Part shown: positions 33,091 to 41,268 of the stretch, piece by piece
Numbering within the stretch: position 1 is the stretch's first letter
Layout of the letters: the number at the start of each line of letters is the position of its first letter
NCBI RefSeq assembly: GCF_014764305.1
Contig: NZ_CP061703.1
Span: 62,001 to 126,000, forward strand
Origin: Mesoflavibacter profundi
Lineage (GTDB): Bacteria; Bacteroidota; Bacteroidia; Flavobacteriales; Flavobacteriaceae
Direction: 5' to 3'
DNA length: 64,000 nt
The notes under the pieces: generated by a model
Databases searched by the model: none
Seen by the model: the letters and a program-made list of their open reading frames with translations, nothing else
What the model was told of the DNA's origin: nothing
Translations under genes and position numbers: made by a program

Positions 33091-34420
33091 ATGCTACTTC
33101 TAAGTTTAAAAACTCAAAACGTACAAGTCCATCTGTATCTATTTTTGTTAATTCTACCTCGTGTAAAGTATTAACTAATTCTGGATTCCATGGTGTTTTT
33201 ACTTTTACGTAATTTTCTGTAAATCCATGTATGTAGCCTTCTTTATTTTCAGATTCAAAAAGTACTGTTCGTTTTGTTCCTATTTGTGACTCATAAAACG
33301 CACGACGTTTTTTAACACTTAATCCACGTAACATTTTACTTCTTTTAGATCTTACATTTTTAGGCACGACACCTTCCATTGTTGCTGCTACTGTATTTTC
33401 TCTTTCAGAATAAGTAAACACATGCAAATAAGAAATATCTAATTGGTTTAAAAAGTTATATGTTTCTAAAAAATGATCGTCTGTTTCTCCAGGAAAACCA
33501 ACAATTACATCTACTCCAATACAGGCATGAGGCATAACTTGTTTAATTTGAGCGACACGATCTACATACAATTCTCTCATGTAACGTCGCCTCATTAACT
33601 TTAAAATATCATTATGCCCACTTTGTAATGGTATATGAAAATGTGGTACAAATGTGTTGCTTTTAGATACAAAATCTATCGTTTCGTTTTTTAATAGATT
33701 TGGCTCTATGGAAGATATACGTAAGCGTTCTATACCATTAACTTGATCTAATGCTTTTACTAGCTCTAAAAAGGTATGTTCGTGTTTTTTATTTCCAAAT
33801 TCACCTTTACCGTAATCACCAATATTTACTCCGGTTAATACAATTTCTTTTATATTTTGCTCGGAAATTTCTTTGGCGTTTTTAAGTACGTTTTCTAAGG
33901 TATCACTACGTGAAATTCCTCTTGCTAAAGGTATTGTACAATAAGTACATTTATAATCGCAACCGTCTTGTACTTTTAAAAATGCACGTGTCCTATCGCC
34001 TATGGAATACGATCCTACATAAAAATCTGCGTCTTCGATTTCGCAAGAATGTACTTCTCCTAAATCGTTTTTAGATAAATCGTTAAGGTAATCTGTTATT
34101 TTAAATTTTTCGGTAGCACCAAGCACCAAATCAACACCATTTACATCTGCCAATTCTTGAGGCTTTAATTGGGCATAACAACCTACAGCTGCAATAAAAG
34201 CATCTGGATTAGATTTTTGTGCTTGTTTTACAATGGTTTTAAAACGTTTATCTGCATTTTCGGTTACAGAACATGTGTTTATTACATAAATATCTGCTTC
34301 ATCATTAAAATCTACACGCTCAAAACCTTCATCTTTAAAAGATCTTGCGATAGTTGATGTTTCAGAAAAATTAAGTTTACAACCTAATGTATAAAAGCCA
34401 ACTTTCTTTTTGGTATTCAA
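33089..34420 (-). CDS. mtaB: tRNA t6A37 methylthiotransferase MtaB
   Basis: 443-residue radical-SAM enzyme that adds a methylthio group to t6A37 of tRNA, giving ms2t6A. It has the UPF0004 domain with three cysteines for the second cluster (C14, C50, C81), the radical-SAM triad C154-x3-C158-x2-C161 in DGCDYKCTYC, and a C-terminal TRAM-like end (RTVLFESENKEGYIHGFTEN). The opening VGFYTLGCKLNFSET is typical of MtaB rather than MiaB or RimO. It is transcribed toward the GNAT-like gene and ends in the shared terminator. Confidence 0.93.
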   Translation of the reverse strand: MNTKKKVGFYTLGCKLNFSETSTIARSFKDEGFERVDFNDEADIYVINTCSVTENADKRFKTIVKQAQKSNPDAFIAAVGCYAQLKPQELADVNGVDLVLGATEKFKITDYLNDLSKNDLGEVHSCEIEDADFYVGSYSIGDRTRAFLKVQDGCDYKCTYCTIPLARGISRSDTLENVLKNAKEISEQNIKEIVLTGVNIGDYGKGEFGNKKHEHTFLELVKALDQVNGIERLRISSIEPNLLKNETIDFVSKSNTFVPHFHIPLQSGHNDILKLMRRRYMRELYVDRVAQIKQVMPHACIGVDVIVGFPGETDDHFLETYNFLNQLDISYLHVFTYSERENTVAATMEGVVPKNVRSKRSKMLRGLSVKKRRAFYESQIGTKRTVLFESENKEGYIHGFTENYVKVKTPWNPELVNTLHEVELTKIDTDGLVRFEFLNLEVA

Positions 34421-34488
34421 AATAAAATAGTGTTTAATGCTTGGTAAGAATTATTATATTTACCTAATGCAATTATATTTTGTGATTG

Positions 34489-34496
34489 CAAAATTA
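34489..34496 (-). promoter_or_regulatory. -7 element for mtaB
   Basis: The minus strand reads TAATTTTG followed by CAATC; exact match to TAnnTTTG, about 70 bp before the mtaB start. Confidence 0.5.
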
Positions 34497-34542
34497 CGCA
34501 TTTTTTTTAGCTATAAAAAGCGTTTAATCCTTTAAAAATTAT

Positions 34543-35700
34543 ATGTCTACACTAGAAAAAAGACTTAAAGATGTTTTTGTTTTTTTTGAAAATAAAGATA
34601 CTGTTTTAGGTTATCGCAAATTAATGGATTGTGCTTTAGATACTCAAAACCTAGACATCTACAAGCAAATTATTAATCTTACAGATTGGAAATCTAAACA
34701 TCCTAACCAAGACGACATTTTTATTAGCAAATGTTTAAAGGTATTAGAACAAATTGCCTTAATAAATGTCACTGCATACAATACGTTTAAACCTATTGTT
34801 ACTGCTACAAATATTACTAAAAGCTACGGTAATAATGCTTTTAAATTAGGTCCGATAAGCGTTTCTATAAACAAAGGAAATGTTTATGGCTTGGTTGGAG
34901 AAAACGGTAATGGTAAGACTACTTTATTACGTGTTCTTGCTAAAGAAATTAAGCATACTAGCGGTAGTTTAGAATATAATTTTGACAAGCCTATAAAAAC
35001 CACTTTTGATTTAAGATCTAGTTTAGTTTATATACCACAGCGTACTCAAAAATGGTATGGTAGCCTAAAGGATAATTTAAAATTTGTCTTATCTAATTAC
35101 AATATAAGTCCAGAAGAGAATGAAATTAGAGTTTTAATGATGATTTGCAGACTTGGACTTTGGGATTATAAAGATTTAAAATGGAGCGAATTATCTTCTG
35201 GTTACAAAATGCGGTTTGAATTAGCCAGAACGCTTTTAAGACAACCGGAATTACTTTTACTTGATGAGCCTCTTGCTAATTTAGATGTACTTGCACAACA
35301 GGTAATTTTAGAAGATTTAAAATCTATTTGCAACTCTTTAAACAATCCTATTGCACTTATACTTAGCTCTCAACAACTTTACGAGGTAGAAAAAGTATCT
35401 GATAAAGTGATTTACTTAAAAAATGGTAAGTACACAGATAACAACAATAGTAAAGTAGAACAAGACATAAATAAACAATTAATTGTAGAAATAGATTGCA
35501 ATACTAGCAGAGCTACCTTGCAAGAAATATTTACGCCAATTGCTTTAGAAAAATTAGTTTTTAATGGTGGTGTTTTTATCGCCTATTTTAATGCAAACAC
35601 CATGTTTTATGAGGTTTTAGATGTGTTAGGATCTAATAAAGTTAATGTGACTTACATAAGGGATATTTCTAAATCTACAAGACGCTTTTTTGTTTCATAA
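34543..35700 (+). CDS. ABC transporter ATPase with N-terminal helical extension
   Basis: 385 residues. About 85 residues of predicted helices come first (MSTLEKRLKDVFVFFENKD onward), which is unusual for an ABC subunit. The nucleotide-binding domain follows: Walker A G119-ENGNGKT-T126-type, the signature E-LSSGY at 217-221 in place of LSGGQ, Walker B LLLLDEPLANLD at 237-248, then a Q-loop-like IPQRTQKWYG. A C-terminal section (residues 300-385) is an extra domain with mixed secondary structure. It lacks the switch-His pattern, having LSSQQLYEVE. It is first of three genes with a 13-bp gap to the membrane protein. It looks closest to exporter-type (ABC-2) ATPases. Confidence 0.85.
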   Translation: MSTLEKRLKDVFVFFENKDTVLGYRKLMDCALDTQNLDIYKQIINLTDWKSKHPNQDDIFISKCLKVLEQIALINVTAYNTFKPIVTATNITKSYGNNAFKLGPISVSINKGNVYGLVGENGNGKTTLLRVLAKEIKHTSGSLEYNFDKPIKTTFDLRSSLVYIPQRTQKWYGSLKDNLKFVLSNYNISPEENEIRVLMMICRLGLWDYKDLKWSELSSGYKMRFELARTLLRQPELLLLDEPLANLDVLAQQVILEDLKSICNSLNNPIALILSSQQLYEVEKVSDKVIYLKNGKYTDNNNSKVEQDINKQLIVEIDCNTSRATLQEIFTPIALEKLVFNGGVFIAYFNANTMFYEVLDVLGSNKVNVTYIRDISKSTRRFFVS

Positions 35701-35715
35701 TCTAAATTAATATTG

Positions 35716-37458
35716 ATGAAATCTTTCATTTTTAAAATAAACAACTATCTGATAGAACGTTATCCAACGTTATGGAATACAAAAGTGATTTGGATGCTAA
35801 GTTCTGCACTAGTACTTCACATTATTTTTTACATATTTGGTTGGTTTGCGCTTTCTAATCCTGAAACGTTACATAGCTATAGAGCTTCTGGTATTTTTTT
35901 TGAAAACGGTACCATTTACTTTAGTTTAATGATCTCTATAGTCATGTTAGTTTTGTGGCTTGTTTTTATGTTTAAAAACAATGCATTTAAAAACTTTTAC
36001 CCATTTACAGCATTTAAATTATTTAAACAATTTATAATCTATTTTGTGATTATTATTACAAGTATTAGCTATTATTTTTCGTTTAATTTAGGTGTAAAAA
36101 ACTACATAAATTATAAATATCCTGATGCTTCTTATAATCAAGACATAAGCATTGCTAACAAGGCAAGTGTGTTTTTTTCGCATAATTTAAGTCATTATAC
36201 GATAGATAAAATTGTCTATCCAGAACCATTTAACAATGTGTATTGCGAGACAAATTATGACAAAATAAACTTTGATAAGCCTGTTATTAAAAATCTTGGT
36301 AAAAACTATCAGTTTTATTCGTTAAAGACTAAAACTTATAGTGACACAGAAGATTTTCAGCCACATAAAATTGGAAATTATCTTTACTATGTTAATTTAA
36401 ATAATCAAATTACCTATACGTTTAAGGATAGTGTTATCGATCTTTCTAGCCAACTTAAAACCGTTGCGCCTAATTATTATAATTATTCCAATGTATTTTT
36501 TAACAAAACTACCAATAATGGGTATTCTGAAATTATTAGTTACGATTACGATTTATACGAGACTAGATATAAAAACAAATCTTTAAAACCACATATACAA
36601 AAAGAAAATTTCGAGCTTCTAAACAGAAATAATCCTGAAGAAATTAAATCTATTTTAAATCAGTTTTTAGATATAGCCAAAACCTATAAAATACAAAACA
36701 ATTTAAATGCAAACACTTGGTTTGATCTAATTTACAATCCAGTAGGTTTTGAAATTAAAAACCTTATACATAACGAAAAACCATATGTTAATTACAGGTA
36801 TTTAAAAAATGTGGATAATTCAATTTTTGAAGATTATCAAGCAAAATTATTTACCAATTATTATATCGAATCGGATAATTTAAAGAAGGCTTTTGATAAT
36901 ATAAATTCAATAAAAAGCAACCCAATTTTAGGTGAAGAAGTTCATTTTTTTATGTGGATTTCGTTTTTTATTGCGTTAGTCATTTTCTGTTTTAGAGTTA
37001 CAAGTTTAAAAGCTATTTTATTTACAATTGTAAGTTCTATTATTCTAACCATATTTGTATCCTTAGTTACAGCTGCTGTAGCTTATACCACAAGACATAA
37101 CAGTATAGACATAGAGTATTTTATAAGTTATTTTATTTGGATAATTGGCACTATACTTCTTGTTTTAGGCATCTTTTTTATAACCAGAATTAAAAAACAA
37201 ATTGCTGCTATAATTTTAAACATATGCCTTATAGGAATCACACCTTACTTAGGATTAATACTTGCTATAATAACTATGCATCAAAGCGATAGATGTCGTG
37301 ATTTATATCCTAAATATTCTGAAAGAGAAGAATATTGCCATACCTTATTTGATTATTTAGGGATTTGGTCTAGTTACATTATCTTTGTGCTAGGATTAAT
37401 ATTTATTTACTTGTTCTGTAAAAACATTTTAAAATGGCGTTCAACACCAGAAAATTAG
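35716..37458 (+). CDS. Large membrane protein of the ABC unit, unknown family
   Basis: 580 residues from the ATG at 35716 (a TTG directly before it is less likely). Hydrophobic segments sit at about 25-45, 67-88 and 104-125, followed by an extracytoplasmic domain of about 270 residues rich in Tyr and Asn, then five more segments between about 405 and 570 (starting HFFMWISFFIALVIFCF and ending IFVLGLIFIYLFC). A Cys pair in SDRCRDLYPKYSEREEYC lies in the last loop. No permease motif (EAA loop, FtsX/MacB pattern) is recognised. It is sandwiched between the ATPase and the binding lipoprotein genes (1 bp gap to the latter), so it is the likely transmembrane partner. Confidence 0.78.
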   Translation: MKSFIFKINNYLIERYPTLWNTKVIWMLSSALVLHIIFYIFGWFALSNPETLHSYRASGIFFENGTIYFSLMISIVMLVLWLVFMFKNNAFKNFYPFTAFKLFKQFIIYFVIIITSISYYFSFNLGVKNYINYKYPDASYNQDISIANKASVFFSHNLSHYTIDKIVYPEPFNNVYCETNYDKINFDKPVIKNLGKNYQFYSLKTKTYSDTEDFQPHKIGNYLYYVNLNNQITYTFKDSVIDLSSQLKTVAPNYYNYSNVFFNKTTNNGYSEIISYDYDLYETRYKNKSLKPHIQKENFELLNRNNPEEIKSILNQFLDIAKTYKIQNNLNANTWFDLIYNPVGFEIKNLIHNEKPYVNYRYLKNVDNSIFEDYQAKLFTNYYIESDNLKKAFDNINSIKSNPILGEEVHFFMWISFFIALVIFCFRVTSLKAILFTIVSSIILTIFVSLVTAAVAYTTRHNSIDIEYFISYFIWIIGTILLVLGIFFITRIKKQIAAIILNICLIGITPYLGLILAIITMHQSDRCRDLYPKYSEREEYCHTLFDYLGIWSSYIIFVLGLIFIYLFCKNILKWRSTPEN

Positions 37459-37459
37459 T

Positions 37460-39061
37460 ATGATTAGACGTTTTATAGTTATTACATTAGCCATTATAAT
37501 TTGGTCGTGTTCTTCATCTAAAAAAGAAAATAAAGATCACTTAGTATTTAGATATAACGAGCATAAAAATATTGGATCTTTAGATCCAGCATTTGCTAAA
37601 GACAATGCAGATATTTGGGCAGTAAATCAACTATTTAATGGATTGGTAGAAATGGATGATAGCTTAAATGTTATACCAAGTATAGCCAAACGTTGGGACA
37701 TTTCTTCAGATGGATTACAATATACATTCACATTAAAAAACAATGTTTATTTTCATAAACATAAACTATTTAAAAATAATACTAGAGCAGTAAAAGCGCA
37801 AGATTTTGAATATAGTTTTAATCGTATTTTAGATCCTAAATTAGCCTCTTCTGGACAATGGGTTTTTAATAAAGTAAAACATTTTAAAGCTAAAAACGAT
37901 AGTACGTTTATCATACAATTAAAGCAACCTTTTCCTGCATTTTTAGGCTTATTAACAATGAAGTATTGCAGCGTTGTACCTAAAGAAATTGTAACGCATT
38001 ACGGTTCTTATTTTAGATCAAACCCAATTGGTACTGGTCCATTCAAGTTTAAACGTTGGGAAGAAAACATCAAACTAGTTTTAAGAAAGAATAATAATTA
38101 TTTTGAAACTGACAAAAACGGAACACAATTACCTTATTTAGAAGCAATTGCCATTACCTTTTTACCAGACAAACAAAGTGAATTTATGCAATTTACCCAA
38201 GGTAATTTGGATTTTTTAAACAGTTTAGACGCGTCTTATCAAGATGAAATTTTAACTACTAAAGGTGATTTAAGATCAAAATACCATTCTACAGTAAACG
38301 TGATTAAAGGACCTTACTTAAATACCGAATACCTTGCGTTTTTCTTAGATAGCGATAAAGATGAAATCTTATCTAAAACCATTAGAGAAGCCATAAACTA
38401 TGGTTTTGATCGCGAAAAGATGATTACATATCTTAGAAACGGTATTGGTATACCAGCAAATGGCGGATTTATACCAAAAGGCTTACCTGGATACAGTACA
38501 ACTAACGGTTTTACCTATAACCCTGAAAAAGCAAAACAGCTTGTAAATAACTATAAAGCTACAACCAATAAACAACCAGAAGTAACCATAACAACAACAG
38601 GCAATTATTTAATTTTTTGCGAGTACATACAACGCGAATTAACTAAAATTGGTTTAACTGTTAATGTAGATGTTATTCCTGCGTCTACTTTAAAAGAAGG
38701 AAAAGCTAATGGTAAATTAGATTTATTTAGAGCTAGTTGGGTTGCAGATTATCCTGATGCACAAAACTATCTTTCTTTATTTTACGGTGAAAATTTTGCT
38801 CCAAACGGACCTAATTACACACATTTTTATAATGCGACATACGATAGTTTATATACATCAAGCTTTTTAAAAAGTGATATAAACCAAAGAGAACAAATTT
38901 ATAAAACACTTGATAGTATAATTATAGATCACGCACCAATAGTACCATTGTATTATGACGAGGTTATTAGATTTACTAGAAAAAATATTAAAGGCTTAGG
39001 AAGTAATCCTATTAACTTACTTCAATTAAAACGAGTTAAAAAAATTAAAGATGAGGCTTAA
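37460..39061 (+). CDS. Family-5 solute-binding lipoprotein (DppA/OppA type)
   Basis: 533 residues. The lipoprotein signal ends IIIWSCSSS (C17). The SBP_bac_5 fold is clear: EHKNIGSLDPAFAKDNADIW, VEMDDSLNVIPSIAKRWDIS, GLQYTFTLKNNVYFHKH, SNPIGTGPFKFKRW, ITFLPDKQSEF, REAINYGFDREKMI and FRASWVADYPDAQNYLSLFY. Such proteins usually bind peptides or nickel for an OppBCDF importer, but none of those permeases is nearby. Here it follows an exporter-like ATPase and a large membrane protein with 1 bp between genes. It overlaps the convergent YhhN-like gene by 17 bp, with no terminator visible between them. Confidence 0.9.
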   Translation: MIRRFIVITLAIIIWSCSSSKKENKDHLVFRYNEHKNIGSLDPAFAKDNADIWAVNQLFNGLVEMDDSLNVIPSIAKRWDISSDGLQYTFTLKNNVYFHKHKLFKNNTRAVKAQDFEYSFNRILDPKLASSGQWVFNKVKHFKAKNDSTFIIQLKQPFPAFLGLLTMKYCSVVPKEIVTHYGSYFRSNPIGTGPFKFKRWEENIKLVLRKNNNYFETDKNGTQLPYLEAIAITFLPDKQSEFMQFTQGNLDFLNSLDASYQDEILTTKGDLRSKYHSTVNVIKGPYLNTEYLAFFLDSDKDEILSKTIREAINYGFDREKMITYLRNGIGIPANGGFIPKGLPGYSTTNGFTYNPEKAKQLVNNYKATTNKQPEVTITTTGNYLIFCEYIQRELTKIGLTVNVDVIPASTLKEGKANGKLDLFRASWVADYPDAQNYLSLFYGENFAPNGPNYTHFYNATYDSLYTSSFLKSDINQREQIYKTLDSIIIDHAPIVPLYYDEVIRFTRKNIKGLGSNPINLLQLKRVKKIKDEA

Positions 39062-39752
39062 TTTCGTTTGAAATTAACTCTTCTTTTGTTATTCCTATTA
39101 CTACAAGGTATTGAAATAAGCCATAAAAAAACATTATAGTATATTGATGATACCCAAAATCTTGATCGTAAAAAGATTGAAGTACAGTAATACTATCTGA
39201 AAACACACTACTTATAACTCCTAATAAAACAATTAGAAAACTAATATTATTAACTACATCTTTACGCAAATAAGTAAATAATGCTAATATCATTGAAGCA
39301 AACAGATATATTAGCACAGGTATAAAAAAGTCTCCTAAATTATCATAAACCATAACAGTTATAAAGACTATATAGAAAAAAATAATAACAAAAAAAGGTA
39401 TTAACTTTTTTGTACTAAAATCATTTTGATTAGAAAATCTAGCTGTATAAATTAATTTACCAATAATAAAAAGAATCATTCCTAGAATATAAAATTCCAT
39501 GGTTTGGTAAAGTGTTAGAAAAAAATCTCCAATCATAAAAACGACTAAACCGGATAAAAATAATTTATCTCTAAACCTAAAAACACCTTGCCTACTATAA
39601 TAAAAATACACCATTAATAATAGCAAGACCGATGCTTTAGTAAACATTCTTAAATAAAAAAATCTTTCAATTTCTTTTAAAAAAATGTCAATAAAAAGCA
39701 CAGTAAAATACAGTATGGTAAATTGTGTAGTATTTTTAAAAATAGATTTCAT
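39045..39752 (-). CDS. YhhN-like (lysoplasmalogenase-family) membrane protein, copy 1
   Basis: 235 residues with about eight transmembrane segments. It fits the YhhN family, whose human member TMEM86B hydrolyses the vinyl-ether bond of lysoplasmalogens: G-D-F-F-L at about 74-78 with the following helix GMILFIIGKLIYTARF, the SDSITVLQSF motif, and a C-terminal helix IMFFYGLFQYLVVIG. The enzymatic activity is not shown for this subgroup and identity to YhhN looks distant. It is the last of three tandem paralogues; its ATG overlaps the frameshifted end of copy 2 (ATGA). Confidence 0.72.
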   Translation of the reverse strand: MKSIFKNTTQFTILYFTVLFIDIFLKEIERFFYLRMFTKASVLLLLMVYFYYSRQGVFRFRDKLFLSGLVVFMIGDFFLTLYQTMEFYILGMILFIIGKLIYTARFSNQNDFSTKKLIPFFVIIFFYIVFITVMVYDNLGDFFIPVLIYLFASMILALFTYLRKDVVNNISFLIVLLGVISSVFSDSITVLQSFYDQDFGYHQYTIMFFYGLFQYLVVIGITKEELISNEIKPHL

Positions 39753-39828
39753 TTATACTTTCTATCGGTACCTTTAATTGCAAATTGGAATAATAAACCT
39801 GTAATAATTAAATATTGTCCAATACCAT
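39749..39828 (-). other. Out-of-frame 3' tail of YhhN-like copy 2
   Basis: After the T6 run (A6 at 39829-39834 on the plus strand) the -1 frame continues as FYGIGQYLIITGLL and closes with a TGA whose bases overlap the next gene's ATG. It aligns with the C-terminal helix of the other two copies, so it is the original 3' end of this gene. Confidence 0.7.
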
Positions 39829-40458
39829 AAAAAACATAATTAAAAAGTCTTGATACGGAAACACATCATAAAACGTTTTAAAGACCATAATTATTTCAGA
39901 AATTAAGAAAACAGAAATACCCAACATAACCATTGTATAACTTTTCTTACTTACAATTCCGTACCTAATATAAGCAAAAAGACTCATTATCAACGTAATA
40001 ATAAAATATAAAGTTACAGGTATAAAATAATTACCTAGTCTAGGATATATAAAATTAAAAACGAAAGCTATTACTAACACACAAAACACAAAAAAAGGTA
40101 TTAAACGCTTTATTTTAAAGTCTTCTTTATGTGTAAATAAAATAGAATATAACAACTTTCCTGCGACAAAAAGCAGCATACTCAAAGCAAAATTTACTGG
40201 ATTTAAATGATTTATAATTAAAATATCTCCAATAAGAAAAGTAGTTAAAGCTAATAACAACAATTGTTTTGATTTTGGATTTTTATAGTCACAATAACCA
40301 ACTAATACCATTAAAGAAAGTAAAACAAATGGTTTAGAAATATACCTGTAAGGCACAATTGGCAAATATAGTTTTACATATATATCTATAAGTAAGACTA
40401 ACACAAAAATTATAGTAAGCAGGATAAAAGCTTTATTTATCAGTTTTACTTTTAACAC
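39808..40458 (-). CDS. YhhN-like membrane protein, copy 2, frame broken near the 3' end
   Basis: 216 residues as it stands, with seven of the expected eight transmembrane segments: LLIDIYVKLYLPIVPYRYIS at the N-terminus, LIGDILIINHLNPVNFAL and the GKLLYSILFTHKEDF turn. The reading frame ends MFFMVLDNI, while copies 1 and 3 have an aromatic helix of the type FYGLFQYLVVIG there. One missing T in the run at 39829-39834 (minus strand T6 instead of T7) explains the difference, so the copy is frameshifted or read through by slippage. Its start overlaps the end of copy 3 by 26 bp. Confidence 0.7.
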   Translation of the reverse strand: MLKVKLINKAFILLTIIFVLVLLIDIYVKLYLPIVPYRYISKPFVLLSLMVLVGYCDYKNPKSKQLLLLALTTFLIGDILIINHLNPVNFALSMLLFVAGKLLYSILFTHKEDFKIKRLIPFFVFCVLVIAFVFNFIYPRLGNYFIPVTLYFIITLIMSLFAYIRYGIVSKKSYTMVMLGISVFLISEIIMVFKTFYDVFPYQDFLIMFFMVLDNI

Positions 40459-41164
40459 GTTGTAACTTTAATTTTGTTAGACTAGACGTTTCTTTTACAA
40501 TGCCTACTACAATTAAAAATTGAGATATCGCATAAAAAGACATTATAGTAATGGTATGGTAAAGTATTTTAGAATCGTAAAATACTTTTAGAAAAGTAAT
40601 TCCATCGGATAACATCGAAAAAAACACACCAAAAAGTACTAAATAATAACTTGTATTATTAACTTCTTTTTTACGCAAATAAGCAAATTGTCCCATCATC
40701 ATTACCACCAATAAATAGCATAACGATGGAATAAAATAAAATTTAAGATTATTATAAATAAAAAGCATAATAACACTCATGTAAACAAAACAAAACGCTA
40801 AAAATGGTAATAACTTTTTAATTTCAAAATCTTGTGTATTAGTAAATCTGATGGACAAAAGCACTTTTGCTATACCAAAAAAGGTACCACCAATTGCAAA
40901 TTTTAATTTAGTATCATTACCTATTAATAGTATATCGCCTAAAAAAAATAGTATATAAGCACCAAGGACTAAACAAAATCCGGATTTATATTTTTCTTTA
41001 TTATTTATTAAAAAGAATACAATTAATAATACTACCAAAAGAGGCTTGGTAATATACCTTAAAGAGTATTTATAGTCAGAGTTTTTAACAAAGGTGTCAA
41101 TCACTAAAACAAATAAATAAAGAAGCGTAAAATATTTAAAATTTTTGAAAATATTTTGTTTCAT
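40433..41164 (-). CDS. YhhN-like membrane protein, copy 3
   Basis: 243 residues from the ATG at 41164, chosen because MKQNIFKNFKYFTLLYLFVL aligns with the start of copy 1; an upstream ATG at 41185 adds seven residues without homology. About eight transmembrane helices, with FFLGDILLIGNDTK, GTFFGIAKVLLSIRFTNTQDF, the SDGITFLKVFYD motif and the terminal SFYAISQFLIVVG match the YhhN pattern of the neighbouring copies. It is the first gene of the tandem triplet on the minus strand. Confidence 0.75.
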   Translation of the reverse strand: MKQNIFKNFKYFTLLYLFVLVIDTFVKNSDYKYSLRYITKPLLVVLLIVFFLINNKEKYKSGFCLVLGAYILFFLGDILLIGNDTKLKFAIGGTFFGIAKVLLSIRFTNTQDFEIKKLLPFLAFCFVYMSVIMLFIYNNLKFYFIPSLCYLLVVMMMGQFAYLRKKEVNNTSYYLVLFGVFFSMLSDGITFLKVFYDSKILYHTITIMSFYAISQFLIVVGIVKETSSLTKLKLQRVKSKTDK

Positions 41165-41268
41165 TTGGGGCAAAATGAGCAGCAAAATACATTAATTAAA
41201 GTATTGAAGCAAAATATTTTACAATTTAGATGTAATATTTTTCTTATTTATTTCTTTTTTAAATAAAA

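Noticed and set aside
37460-39061. Ordinary oligopeptide importer (Opp/Dpp)
   Set aside because: The two permeases and second ATPase of that system are not next to it, and the linked membrane protein has none of their motifs.
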